Below, piece after piece: positions 1 to 7,422 of a stretch of DNA of 64,000 nucleotides (positions are counted from its first letter, which is position 1; every line of letters starts with the position of its first letter). Below the pieces are notes generated by a model. It worked only from the letters and a program-made list of their open reading frames with translations, had not been told where the DNA came from and ran no database searches. Position numbers and translations under genes: made by a program. The DNA lies in NCBI GenBank assembly GCA_041390125.1, contig JAWKQN010000019.1:1-64000 (forward strand), in the 5' to 3' direction. The DNA is from Gemmatimonadota bacterium. Lineage in GTDB: Bacteria; Gemmatimonadota; Gemmatimonadetes; Longimicrobiales; Gaopeijiaceae.

Positions 1-372
1 ATCTATCTGCCCATCTCGCTCATGACCCCCATCTTCGTGGGCGGGCTCATGCGACAGGCCCTGACGCGCCGCTACGAGAGCGCAGGCACGGACGCCGACG
101 GGGTGGAGGTGCTGGCCGAGAAGCGCGAGCAGGGCGTCCTGTACGCATCCGGCCTCATCGCCGGAGCCGCCCTGGTCGGTGTGTTGATCGGCGGTGCCAT
201 CTACGGCGTGACCCGCTTCACGGGCGATCCGTCCAACGCGGACCGGTGGGTGATCGGGCACCACTGGTCGGAGTTCACCGCCTGGTCGTCGCCGGTGATC
301 GGCACGCTGGTGTTCGTGGGGCTGTGCGGCCTGCTCTGGCGTGCGGCCACCCGTGCCATGGAGGCCCGATGA
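1..372 (+). CDS. OPT-family oligopeptide transporter, C-terminal fragment
   Basis: The reading frame is open from the first base, so the gene begins outside the window and only its last 123 codons are here. The visible part has hydrophobic segments around residues 43-66 and 95-113 of the fragment. Before the first of them runs a motif resembling the OPT family's TPIFVGG / REQGVL-SSGLIAG region, here TPIFVGG and REQGVLYASGLIAG. OPT proteins are inner-membrane carriers for oligopeptides or metal chelates; the substrate cannot be read from this fragment. The stop codon overlaps the next start in ATGA, so the transporter and the small lipoprotein are probably translationally coupled. The family call rests on the C-terminal motif alone. 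Confidence 0.8.
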   Translation: MYLPISLMTPIFVGGLMRQALTRRYESAGTDADGVEVLAEKREQGVLYASGLIAGAALVGVLIGGAIYGVTRFTGDPSNADRWVIGHHWSEFTAWSSPVIGTLVFVGLCGLLWRAATRAMEAR

Positions 373-725
373 GACGTGCCGTCACCCGCGGACTCCTGGC
401 GGCGGCGGCCGGGGCGGGATTGCTCCTCGCCTGCGACTCCAGCGACCCCGGCGGCCCGGCGCGCACCATCAGCGCCGACGTGTTCATCGACACGTACGTG
501 GACCTGCGTATCGCGGGGTTGAGCAGCGCCGGGCTGGAGATCGCGCCCGAGGAGCGGGAGCGGATCCTGGCGGAGCACGGTGTGGATCCGGACGACCTGC
601 TCGAGTTCGTGGACCAGCACGGCACCGACGTGCCCTACATCGCCCAGATCTGGGACAGCGTGGAGGTCCGCTTCCGGCGCGAGCGGGACGCCATCCACGC
701 GCAGGGCGGGGACAGCGCGAGCTGA
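369..725 (+). CDS. Small predicted lipoprotein
   Basis: This 118-residue protein starts at an ATG that overlaps the transporter stop (ATGA). It opens with Arg-rich residues, a hydrophobic stretch and the lipobox LLAC at about residues 17-20, so it should be exported and lipid-anchored. The mature part is short, acidic and probably helical (EERERILAEHG region), and resembles DUF4296-like or small chaperone-type lipoproteins only in general character; no family is recognised. The link to the OPT carrier suggests an accessory role at the envelope, which is inference. Its last four codons lie in the first copy of a 21-base tandem repeat that continues past the stop. Confidence 0.72.
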   Translation: MRRAVTRGLLAAAAGAGLLLACDSSDPGGPARTISADVFIDTYVDLRIAGLSSAGLEIAPEERERILAEHGVDPDDLLEFVDQHGTDVPYIAQIWDSVEVRFRRERDAIHAQGGDSAS

Positions 726-763
726 GGGTCGGACAGCGCGAGCTGGGGGTCGGGTAGCGCGAG
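711..763 (+). repeat. 21-base tandem repeat across a stop codon
   Basis: Two nearly identical 21-base units (711-731 and 732-752, one mismatch, GACAGCGCGAGCTG core) are followed by a degraded half unit (753-763). The first unit contains the last codons and TGA of the lipoprotein gene; the second lies in the intergenic space. Because the unit is a multiple of three, loss of the first stop would add further in-frame units. It looks like a recent slippage duplication. Confidence 0.8.
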
Positions 764-839
764 GGCGGATCGGATCCGCGGAGACGCACGAAGGGCCGGG
801 CGGCTCCGGATCGGGTGTCCCCTCCTGTGCGGAGCTTCC

Positions 840-1463
840 CTACCGCAGGCCCGACCCGAAGCTCGCCCCGATCGCGACGGCCTGACGGTCCCCGACCGTG
901 AGCCCGAAGCGCACGGCCCATCCGGTGTCGAAGGCCAGGTCGACGCCTGCGTCCACCACGACGTCGATCCCGACCTCCTCGCGATTGGGCTCGTCTCCCA
1001 GGAAGCCATCCAGGACGATCCGGGGCCCTCCGTACGGCAGGATGCGCACGTCCGGGCTCTGGATCAGACGGCCCAGGCTCAGCCCCACCGGCACGCTGAC
1101 CAGGACGTCCTCGCCCACGGAGGCGCCCAGACCCCCGACCCACAGGACGTCCAGCGGGAACGCCTCGTCGGCCGTGGTGAGCGGGCCGGAGAAGTCCACA
1201 CCCCCGAACACGACGGCCTCCCCCTGGACCTCCTCGGTGACGCCGACCCGGAACCCCAGACCGGACGGCGCCCGGCCGCGGCGGTAGTGCACCAGGGCGC
1301 CCATGCCGTCCGAGGCGTCCGCGTCGATCAGGAAGACCTGCAGGCCGGCCGGGGAGCCCGGGGCCAGCAGGAGTGGGCTGTCCCAGGCCACCTGGGCCGT
1401 GGCCCGATCCGGGACGCCCAGCCCCACCACGACGAGCAGCACCCCCACGACCCTCGCCCGCAT
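840..1463 (-). CDS. Secreted beta-rich protein, possible outer-membrane barrel
   Basis: This 207-residue protein starts with MRARVV, a hydrophobic core and an ATAQ cleavage site near residue 24, a clear Sec signal peptide. The rest alternates hydrophobic and polar residues with many Gly, Asp and Val and ends in a glycine-rich strand (GASFGSGLR). This is the pattern of a small outer-membrane beta barrel or a porin-like protein. No enzyme motif is visible and I do not recognise the family. It is transcribed divergently from the RidA gene, with about 110 bases between the two starts and no convincing promoter visible there. Confidence 0.68.
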   Translation of the reverse strand: MRARVVGVLLVVVGLGVPDRATAQVAWDSPLLLAPGSPAGLQVFLIDADASDGMGALVHYRRGRAPSGLGFRVGVTEEVQGEAVVFGGVDFSGPLTTADEAFPLDVLWVGGLGASVGEDVLVSVPVGLSLGRLIQSPDVRILPYGGPRIVLDGFLGDEPNREEVGIDVVVDAGVDLAFDTGWAVRFGLTVGDRQAVAIGASFGSGLR

Positions 1464-1573
1464 CGGTGGCCCTCCGTACCGTGGCTCCTGCGGGACCGCG
1501 CCCGGCGGCCCCGACCCGGACGGGCGCGGAGCAAGATCCCCGCCAGCCGACGAACCCCTGGCCCCGGAGTTCC

Positions 1574-2014
1574 ATGGAGACGCCCACGCCCGGCCACCGA
1601 ATGGAGCCGATGGAGACCCGGACCGCCGACGAGCGCACCCGCGCCTTCTCCGGCGCGCCCTGGGAGGGCCCCATCGGCTATTGCCGGGCGCTGCGCGTCG
1701 GGGCCCAGATCTTCGTGACCGGCACGGCGCCCGTCACGGACGAGGGGGCCGTCCACGCGCCGGGCGATGCCTACGCGCAAGCGGTCCGGTGCCTGGACCT
1801 GATCGAACGGGCGCTCGGGACCCTCGGCGGTGAGCTGCGCCACGTGGTGCGGACCCGCATGTATGTGACCGACATGGGCCGCTGGCGCGAGGTCGGACGG
1901 GCGCACGGGGAGCGGTTCGGCGCCCATCCCCCCTGCACCACCCTGGTCGAGGTGCGGGCCCTCATCGAGCCGGAGATGCTGGTCGAGATCGAGGCGGACG
2001 CCGTGCTGGACTGA
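1574..2014 (+). CDS. RidA-family (YjgF/YER057c/UK114) protein
   Basis: A 146-residue protein of the RidA fold, which hydrolyses reactive enamine/imine intermediates from PLP enzymes or does related chemistry. The family's features are present: GAQIFVTGTAP strand, the segment VVRTRMYVTDM, and the C-terminal CTTLVEVRAL with the arginine expected to hold the substrate carboxylate. The start at 1574 is chosen because GGAG lies five bases upstream; in-frame ATGs at 1601 and 1610 are alternatives and would give the more usual length of about 135. It is a single gene facing the channel gene at 2098. The exact subfamily is not determined, so deaminase activity is not certain. Confidence 0.87.
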   Translation: METPTPGHRMEPMETRTADERTRAFSGAPWEGPIGYCRALRVGAQIFVTGTAPVTDEGAVHAPGDAYAQAVRCLDLIERALGTLGGELRHVVRTRMYVTDMGRWREVGRAHGERFGAHPPCTTLVEVRALIEPEMLVEIEADAVLD

Positions 2015-2033
2015 CGCCGGACGAGCCAGCTCG

Positions 2034-2054
2034 GACGGGCTGGGGCGGCCCGTC
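2034..2054. terminator. GC-rich hairpin between convergent genes
   Basis: GACGGGC and GCCCGTC form a seven-pair stem around a seven-base loop, in the 83-base gap between the RidA stop and the end of the channel gene on the other strand. There is no T-tract on either side, so a role as a bidirectional terminator is only suggested by position. Confidence 0.35.
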
Positions 2055-2097
2055 GGAGCTCCCGACCGACCGTCCGGGACCGGCGCCCCCGATCGGA

Positions 2098-2853
2098 TCA
2101 GGGCCCCGGAGGCGCGGCCCCGGCCGGCGACGGCCGACGACGGTCCGCCCAGCGGGCGTACGCCGGCATCAGGAACGCGGAGAGCATGTACGCCCAGCCG
2201 GGCAGCCCCAGGTAGCTCGGAGGAACGATCGCCGCGATGAGGATCGACAACAGCCCGGTCGAGCCCAGGAGGGCCCAGCTCCCGGCACCCGCGCGGGTCT
2301 CCCAGGCCTCGACGGCATCCAGCCGCAGCGCGTCCCGGCGACGCCAGGCATGCACGTACAGCCCGGTCAGCCACCCGCACATGGCGGTGAAGCCCACCCC
2401 GTAGAGCAGGAAGAGCCGGTTGACGTCCTCGGGACCGGTGACGGCGACCGTCTGCGAGCCGAGCGGCAGACCCGTGAGCTGGGACAGCCAGGAGAGCATG
2501 AGGCCGAAGACGAAGCGGAGCGGATAGACGTAGATCAACACCGTGAACACCAGACCGGTGCTGAGGAGCACGGCAGGTCCGTCATCCAGTCCGTAGCGGC
2601 GGCTCCACTGCTCGTGCCCCCACCAGAAGACCATCAGCAGCGCGCCGCTCATGACGAATGCCGGCACGTCGCGCAGTGCCCGCGCCAGAGCCGCGAAGTC
2701 CGTGGGAGGCTCGAGCGACACCACGAGCAACGTGAGCGAGAAGGCGAAGGCCGCGTCCGTGAAGGTCTCCAGACGCGTGGTCTCCAGGCCGCGCGGCCGG
2801 AACCCGCTCCGGTCGCGTGGCACGGTGGCGAGCGGGTCGGGTTCCGCGCTCAC
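2098..2853 (-). CDS. TMEM175-like potassium channel family membrane protein
   Basis: This 251-residue membrane protein begins at a GTG whose bases overlap the guaA stop (GTGA), so the two are coupled. Near residues 27-43 it has RLETFTDAAFAFSLTLLVV, which matches the first-helix signature of bacterial TMEM175 channels (R-x3-F-(S/T)-D followed by FA and TLL). About six hydrophobic helices follow. Bacterial TMEM175 proteins are tetrameric, potassium-permeable inner-membrane channels without the usual selectivity filter. The protein is longer than many bacterial members (about 200) because of an extended N-terminus and linkers. Why it follows guaA is unclear; GMP synthase and several partner enzymes need K+, but that link is speculation. 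Confidence 0.75.
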   Translation of the reverse strand: MSAEPDPLATVPRDRSGFRPRGLETTRLETFTDAAFAFSLTLLVVSLEPPTDFAALARALRDVPAFVMSGALLMVFWWGHEQWSRRYGLDDGPAVLLSTGLVFTVLIYVYPLRFVFGLMLSWLSQLTGLPLGSQTVAVTGPEDVNRLFLLYGVGFTAMCGWLTGLYVHAWRRRDALRLDAVEAWETRAGAGSWALLGSTGLLSILIAAIVPPSYLGLPGWAYMLSAFLMPAYARWADRRRPSPAGAAPPGP

Positions 2854-4391
2854 TCCCACTCGATGGTGGCGGGCGGCTTCGAGCTCACGTCGTAGCAGAC
2901 GCGGTTGACGCCGGCGACCTCGTTGATGATCCGCGTGGAGATCCGCGCCAGGACGTCGTGCGGGAACGGGAACCAATCCGCCGTCATCCCGTCCCGGGAC
3001 GTGACCGCGCGCAGCGCCACGACGTTCTCGTAGGTGCGGGCGTCTCCCATCACGCCCACGGAGTGCACGGGCAGCAAGACCGCAAAGGCCTGCCAGATGT
3101 GATCGTACAACCCGGCGGCGCGGATCTCCTCCAGGTAGATGGCGTCCGCCTCGCGGAGCACGGCGAGCCGCGCCTCGCTGACCTCACCCAGCACCCGGAT
3201 CGCCAGACCCGGACCGGGGAACGGGTGGCGACCCACGAACATCTCGGGCAACGCCAGCTCGCGGCCGACCGCCCGCACCTCGTCCTTGAAGAGCTCCCGC
3301 AACGGTTCGATCAGCTGGAAGCGCATGTCCTCCGGCAGACCCCCCACGTTGTGATGCGTCTTGATGGTGGCGGAGGGGCCCTTCACGGACAGGGACTCGA
3401 TCACGTCGGGGTAGAGTGTCCCCTGCACCAGGAAGTCCGCCTCGCCCACGTCGCGCGCCGTCACTTCCTCGAACACCCGGATGAAGGTCTCCCCGATCCG
3501 CTTGCGCTTCTGCTCCGGATCGACGATGCCCGTGAGCCGATCGAGGAAGCGCTCGGAGGCATCCTCCACGATGAGGCGCATGCCCATATGCTGCCGGAAC
3601 GTGGATTCCACGGTGGCGCGCTCCGTCTTGCGCAGCAGGCCCGTGTCCACGAAGACGCAGGTGAGCTGGTCGCCGATGGCGCGATGGACCAGGGCGGCGG
3701 CCACGGATGAATCCACGCCGCCCGACAGACCGCAGATCACCTGACGCCCACCGACACGCTCGCGGATGGACGCGACCGTGTCCTCGATGAAGGTGCCGGC
3801 CGTCCACGACGCCTCACACCCGCAGACGTCGAAGAGGAAGTTGGCCAGGATGCGCCCGCCCTCGGGCGTGTGCGCCACCTCCGGGTGGAACTGAACGCCG
3901 TAGATCGGCCGATCCTCCGCCCGGAACGCGGCAACGGGCAGGGACTCGGTGGAGGCGATGGTGCGGTAGCCCGGAGGCGGCCGGTCCACGTGGTCGCCGT
4001 GCGAGCACCAGACCTGGATGGGCGTCTCCGCGCTGAATCCCCCGAAGAGGGGGCTGGGCTCGCTGAGCCGCAGGTCGGCCCGGCCGTACTCCCGCTTGCC
4101 GGCGATGACCTGCCCGCCTTCCAGGTGCGCCACGAGCTGCATGCCGTAGCAGATCCCCAGGATGGGGATACCGGCGGAGAGGAGCCCGGCATCCAGGGTG
4201 GGGACGTCGTCCCCGTACACCGACGAAGGGCCCCCGGCCAGCACGATCCCTTTCGGGCCCCACTCCCGGATCCAGGCCAGGTCCCGGGTGGGAGGATGGA
4301 TCTCGCAGTAGACGTGCTCCTCCCGGACGGCGCGCGCGATCAGCTGCGTGAACTGCGATCCGTAGTCGATGATCAGGATGCGATCGTGCAC
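2850..4391 (-). CDS. guaA: GMP synthase (glutamine-hydrolysing)
   Basis: A 513-residue enzyme that aminates XMP to GMP using glutamine and ATP in the cytosol. The N-terminal class I amidotransferase domain shows the nucleophile in LGICYGMQ (Cys81) and the HPE of FHPEVAHT. The ATP-pyrophosphatase domain shows the P-loop-like GLSGGVDSS near residue 226, and the C-terminal dimerisation domain ends IEWE, as in the family. The start is GTG at 4391, seven bases after the lysA stop. All catalytic landmarks are intact and the length is normal. It is a downstream member of the hisS-proS-lysA group and is coupled to the channel gene that follows it. Confidence 0.98.
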   Translation of the reverse strand: MHDRILIIDYGSQFTQLIARAVREEHVYCEIHPPTRDLAWIREWGPKGIVLAGGPSSVYGDDVPTLDAGLLSAGIPILGICYGMQLVAHLEGGQVIAGKREYGRADLRLSEPSPLFGGFSAETPIQVWCSHGDHVDRPPPGYRTIASTESLPVAAFRAEDRPIYGVQFHPEVAHTPEGGRILANFLFDVCGCEASWTAGTFIEDTVASIRERVGGRQVICGLSGGVDSSVAAALVHRAIGDQLTCVFVDTGLLRKTERATVESTFRQHMGMRLIVEDASERFLDRLTGIVDPEQKRKRIGETFIRVFEEVTARDVGEADFLVQGTLYPDVIESLSVKGPSATIKTHHNVGGLPEDMRFQLIEPLRELFKDEVRAVGRELALPEMFVGRHPFPGPGLAIRVLGEVSEARLAVLREADAIYLEEIRAAGLYDHIWQAFAVLLPVHSVGVMGDARTYENVVALRAVTSRDGMTADWFPFPHDVLARISTRIINEVAGVNRVCYDVSSKPPATIEWE

Positions 4392-4398
4392 GGGCCTC

Positions 4399-5664
4399 TC
4401 AGGTGGGATCGGGCTCGGGGATGTGCTCGCCCCGCACGAGGTCCGCGAACGTCTCCCTCTCGCGGATGAGGGTCACACGCCGTCCGTCCACCAGGACTTC
4501 GGCCGGACGGCGCCGGGCGTTGTAGTTGGACGCCATGGTGAACCCGTACGCGCCGGCCATCCGCACGGCGAGGAGCTCGCCGACGCCGGGCACCGGCATG
4601 GTGCGGTCACGCGCCAGGAAGTCCCCGGTCTCGCAGATGGGGCCGACCACGTCCACCTGCTCGGCGCCGGTGCCGTCGGGATCGGAGACCGACTCGATCG
4701 CATGATAGCCGCCGTAGTGGCTGGGCCGCAGCAACTCGGTCATGCCCCCGTCGGTGACGACGAAGCGCTTGGCCGCGCCACGCTTCACCGCCAGGACGCG
4801 GGTGAGGAGGATGCCGGCCTCGGCGACGAGGAAGCGGCCCGGCTCCAGGATCAACCACAGGCCCCGTTCGCGCAGTGGTGGGATCACCAGCTCGGCGAGG
4901 GCGCGCAGCGGCATGGCGGGCTCGCCCTGGTACGAGACCCCGAAGCCACCCCCCAGGTCGAAGGCCTTCAGCGCGATGCCTTCGCGCTCCAGCGCGTCCA
5001 CGATGGTCAGCGTCTGGGCCAGCGCCCGCGCGTAGGGCTCCGGGCTGGTGATCTGCGAGCCGATGTGCATGTCGATCCCCACCGGCTCCAGATGGGGGCT
5101 GGCCTTGGCCCGCCGATACAGCGCGGGCGTCTCCGCGAGGGACACGCCGAACTTGGTGTCCGCGTGCCCGGTGCGGGTATACTCGTGCGGCGTCGGGGAG
5201 AGCACGTCGGGATTGACCCGCACCGCGATGCCCGCCACCCGCCCCATCCGGGCCGCGGTGGCCTCGATGCGCTCCAGCTCCTCGACGCTCTCCACGTTGA
5301 AGGCCAGGATGTCCGCCTCCAGGGCAGCCGCGATCTCGGCCTCCGTCTTCCCCACCCCGGCGAAGACGATGCGCTCTCCCGGGACGCCTGCCCGGGTGGC
5401 GCGGTACAACTCGCCGCCGCTGACGATGTCCGCCCCGGCGCCCAGCTCCGCGAGCAGATGGAGCAGGGCCAGATTGCCGTTCGCCTTCACGGAATAGGCG
5501 ATCAGCGGCCGGGCCTCGGCGAATGCCTCCGTGACCTGTCGGTAGCGGTCGCGGATGATGGCGGCATCGTAGACGTAGAGGGGCGTCCCGAAGCGGTCGG
5601 CGAGCGCATCGAGCTGCACCTCACCCGCGTGCAGCACGCCGTTCCGGCGGGGGAACGCCTCCAT
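4399..5664 (-). CDS. lysA: Diaminopimelate decarboxylase
   Basis: A 421-residue PLP enzyme of the alanine-racemase fold III class that decarboxylates meso-diaminopimelate to L-lysine. The PLP lysine is in AYSVKANGN (Lys60), the phosphate-binding glycines are in LGGGFGVSY, and EPGRFLV, the CETGD loop (catalytic Cys region) and GAYGFTMASNYN are all present. The ATG at 5664 overlaps the proS stop as TGATG, which fixes the start and gives a standard family length. A GlyArg-rich frame extends upstream but is only the shadow of proS. Position between proS and guaA makes this a mixed housekeeping operon. Confidence 0.97.
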   Translation of the reverse strand: MEAFPRRNGVLHAGEVQLDALADRFGTPLYVYDAAIIRDRYRQVTEAFAEARPLIAYSVKANGNLALLHLLAELGAGADIVSGGELYRATRAGVPGERIVFAGVGKTEAEIAAALEADILAFNVESVEELERIEATAARMGRVAGIAVRVNPDVLSPTPHEYTRTGHADTKFGVSLAETPALYRRAKASPHLEPVGIDMHIGSQITSPEPYARALAQTLTIVDALEREGIALKAFDLGGGFGVSYQGEPAMPLRALAELVIPPLRERGLWLILEPGRFLVAEAGILLTRVLAVKRGAAKRFVVTDGGMTELLRPSHYGGYHAIESVSDPDGTGAEQVDVVGPICETGDFLARDRTMPVPGVGELLAVRMAGAYGFTMASNYNARRRPAEVLVDGRRVTLIRERETFADLVRGEHIPEPDPT

Positions 5665-7127
5665 CAGTAGGCCCGAGCCCAGATGACCTCCATCCGCGAC
5701 TCGCCCCCGCCGATGCATCGGGTGGGCGCCTGCGCCGAGCGGAACTCCTCGCCCGGGATCACGCGCACGGTGGCCCGCGTCTCCTCCTTCACCCGCGCCT
5801 CCACGGCGGGGTCCCCGCTCCAGCCCGTGTACACGAACCCGGCCCCGGCGTCCAACGCTTCGCCCAGCGCAGCCACCGAGTCGATGCCACCCCGTACCGA
5901 GTTCGCCTCGCGGCGGGCCCGAGCCCCCTCGAAGAGCGACCGCTGGAGGCCTTCGAGCAGCTCGGGGAGGCGCGCGAGGGCCTCTGCCTCGGGCAGGAAG
6001 AGCTTGCGATCCTCGCCGTCGACTTCGACGCGACGCACCACGACGACCTGGCCCTTCTCGAGGTCCTTGGGCCCGATCTCGATGCGGAAAGGCACGCCCT
6101 TGCGCTCCCATTCGTAGAAGCGGGCGCCCGGCGAGAGGTGGTCGCGCAGATCCACGTGGGCCCGCACCCCCGCCTCCGTGAGCGCGGCCCGGACGGCCTC
6201 GGCCTTCTCCACGACCGGCGTGCGCTGCGCGTCGTTGCGGTAGATGGGCAGGATCACCACCTGCGTCGGGGCCAGGCGCGGCGGGACCACGATGCCCTTG
6301 TCGTCCCCGTGCGTCATCACCATCCCGCCGATCATCCGGGTGGAGACGCCCCACGACGTGTTCCAGGCGTACTCCTCCTGACCCTGCTCGGACTGGAACT
6401 TCAGGTCGAACTGGCGGGCGAAGTTCTGCCCCAGCATGTGGGACGTGCCTGCCTGCAGCGCCTTGTTGTCCTGCATGAGGGCTTCGAGCCCGTAGGTGCG
6501 CACCGCCCCCGCGAACTTCTCGGACTCGCTCTTGAGGCCCGTGACCGGCGCCAGCCCGATCCATTCCTCCATGAACGACCGGTAGATGCCCAGGATGCGC
6601 AGCGTCTCCTCCTGGGCCTCCCCTTCCGTGGCGTGCGCGGTGTGCCCTTCCTGCCACAGGAACTCGGCCGTCCGCAGGAACAGCCGTGTGCGCAGCTCCC
6701 AGCGCATGACGTTGCACCACTGGTTGAGCAGGATGGGCAGATCCCGGTAGCTCTGCACCCACTTCGCGTACATGGCGTAGATCATGGTCTCCGACGTGGG
6801 TCGGATGACCAGCGGCTCCTCCAGCTCCTTGCCGCCGCCGTGCGTGACGATCGCGAGCTCGGGCTTGAAGCCCTCCACGTGCTCCTTCTCGCGCTCGATG
6901 AAGCTCATGGGGATGAGCAGCGGGAAGTAGGCGTTCTGGTGACCGGTCTCCTTGAAGCGGTCGTCGAGCGCCCGCTGCATCCGCTCCCAGATGCCGTATC
7001 CCCAGGGGCGGATGACCATGCTGCCGCGCACCGGGGAGTAGTCCGCCAGCTCCCCGCGCAGCACCACCTCGTTGTACCAGGCGCTGAAGTCCTCGGCGCG
7101 TGGGGTCAGAGCCTTCTCATCGGCCAT
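5664..7127 (-). CDS. proS: Prolyl-tRNA synthetase, archaeal/eukaryotic type
   Basis: A 487-residue class II synthetase that charges tRNA-Pro. It lacks the editing insertion of the long bacterial form. It carries the features of the short archaeal-like (ProS type 3) group: N-terminal FSAWYNEVV, motif 2 around RWELRTRLFLRTAEFLWQEGH, motif 3 region near WGVSTRMIGG, and a C-terminal extension ending in Tyr (IWARAY), the terminal tyrosine typical of the group. ATG at 7127 is the first methionine after the upstream gene's frame and gives MADEKALTPR, a normal N-terminus. The start lies 11 bases inside the end of the small membrane-protein gene. Confidence 0.97.
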   Translation of the reverse strand: MADEKALTPRAEDFSAWYNEVVLRGELADYSPVRGSMVIRPWGYGIWERMQRALDDRFKETGHQNAYFPLLIPMSFIEREKEHVEGFKPELAIVTHGGGKELEEPLVIRPTSETMIYAMYAKWVQSYRDLPILLNQWCNVMRWELRTRLFLRTAEFLWQEGHTAHATEGEAQEETLRILGIYRSFMEEWIGLAPVTGLKSESEKFAGAVRTYGLEALMQDNKALQAGTSHMLGQNFARQFDLKFQSEQGQEEYAWNTSWGVSTRMIGGMVMTHGDDKGIVVPPRLAPTQVVILPIYRNDAQRTPVVEKAEAVRAALTEAGVRAHVDLRDHLSPGARFYEWERKGVPFRIEIGPKDLEKGQVVVVRRVEVDGEDRKLFLPEAEALARLPELLEGLQRSLFEGARARREANSVRGGIDSVAALGEALDAGAGFVYTGWSGDPAVEARVKEETRATVRVIPGEEFRSAQAPTRCIGGGESRMEVIWARAY

Positions 7128-7422
7128 CGTCGTGCTCACTCGGCTTGATCGAAGTTGAACCCGTGGACGTGCCTTCTCCGGCCATGCGCAATTGCAGCAC
7201 GGCGGGAACGGCGAACAGCAGGACCGAACAGACCACCCAGGTGGTGCGGAAGGGCAGCCCCGCCCGGGAGAGCAGGCCGGCCAGCACCGCACCGCCGACC
7301 ATCGCCAGGATCATCGCGAGGCCCAATACCACCGTCTCGAGCACACCGAACCGACGGATGGCACGCTGCATGTCCCGCCGCGTGCCTCCAAAGGCCTCCT
7401 CGTGCGAGTCCTCCCGGCTCAT
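7117..7422 (-). CDS. Small two-helix membrane protein
   Basis: A 101-residue protein whose ATG overlaps the hisS stop (ATGA) and whose end overlaps the proS start by 11 bases, so it sits as a tightly coupled gene between two tRNA synthetases. A charged N-terminus of about 28 residues is followed by two hydrophobic helices (about residues 29-51 and 59-79) joined by a short loop, then a Ser/Thr-rich acidic tail ending HDDGR. The size and layout recall AtpZ/AtpI-type ATP-synthase accessory proteins, but no diagnostic residue is visible and no ATP synthase gene is nearby. Function unknown. Confidence 0.72.
   Translation of the reverse strand: MSREDSHEEAFGGTRRDMQRAIRRFGVLETVVLGLAMILAMVGGAVLAGLLSRAGLPFRTTWVVCSVLLFAVPAVLQLRMAGEGTSTGSTSIKPSEHDDGR

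Noticed and set aside
2034..2054. Strong terminator after the RidA gene
   Set aside because: The stem is only seven pairs with a seven-base loop and no T-tract, so it is listed only as a weak hairpin.
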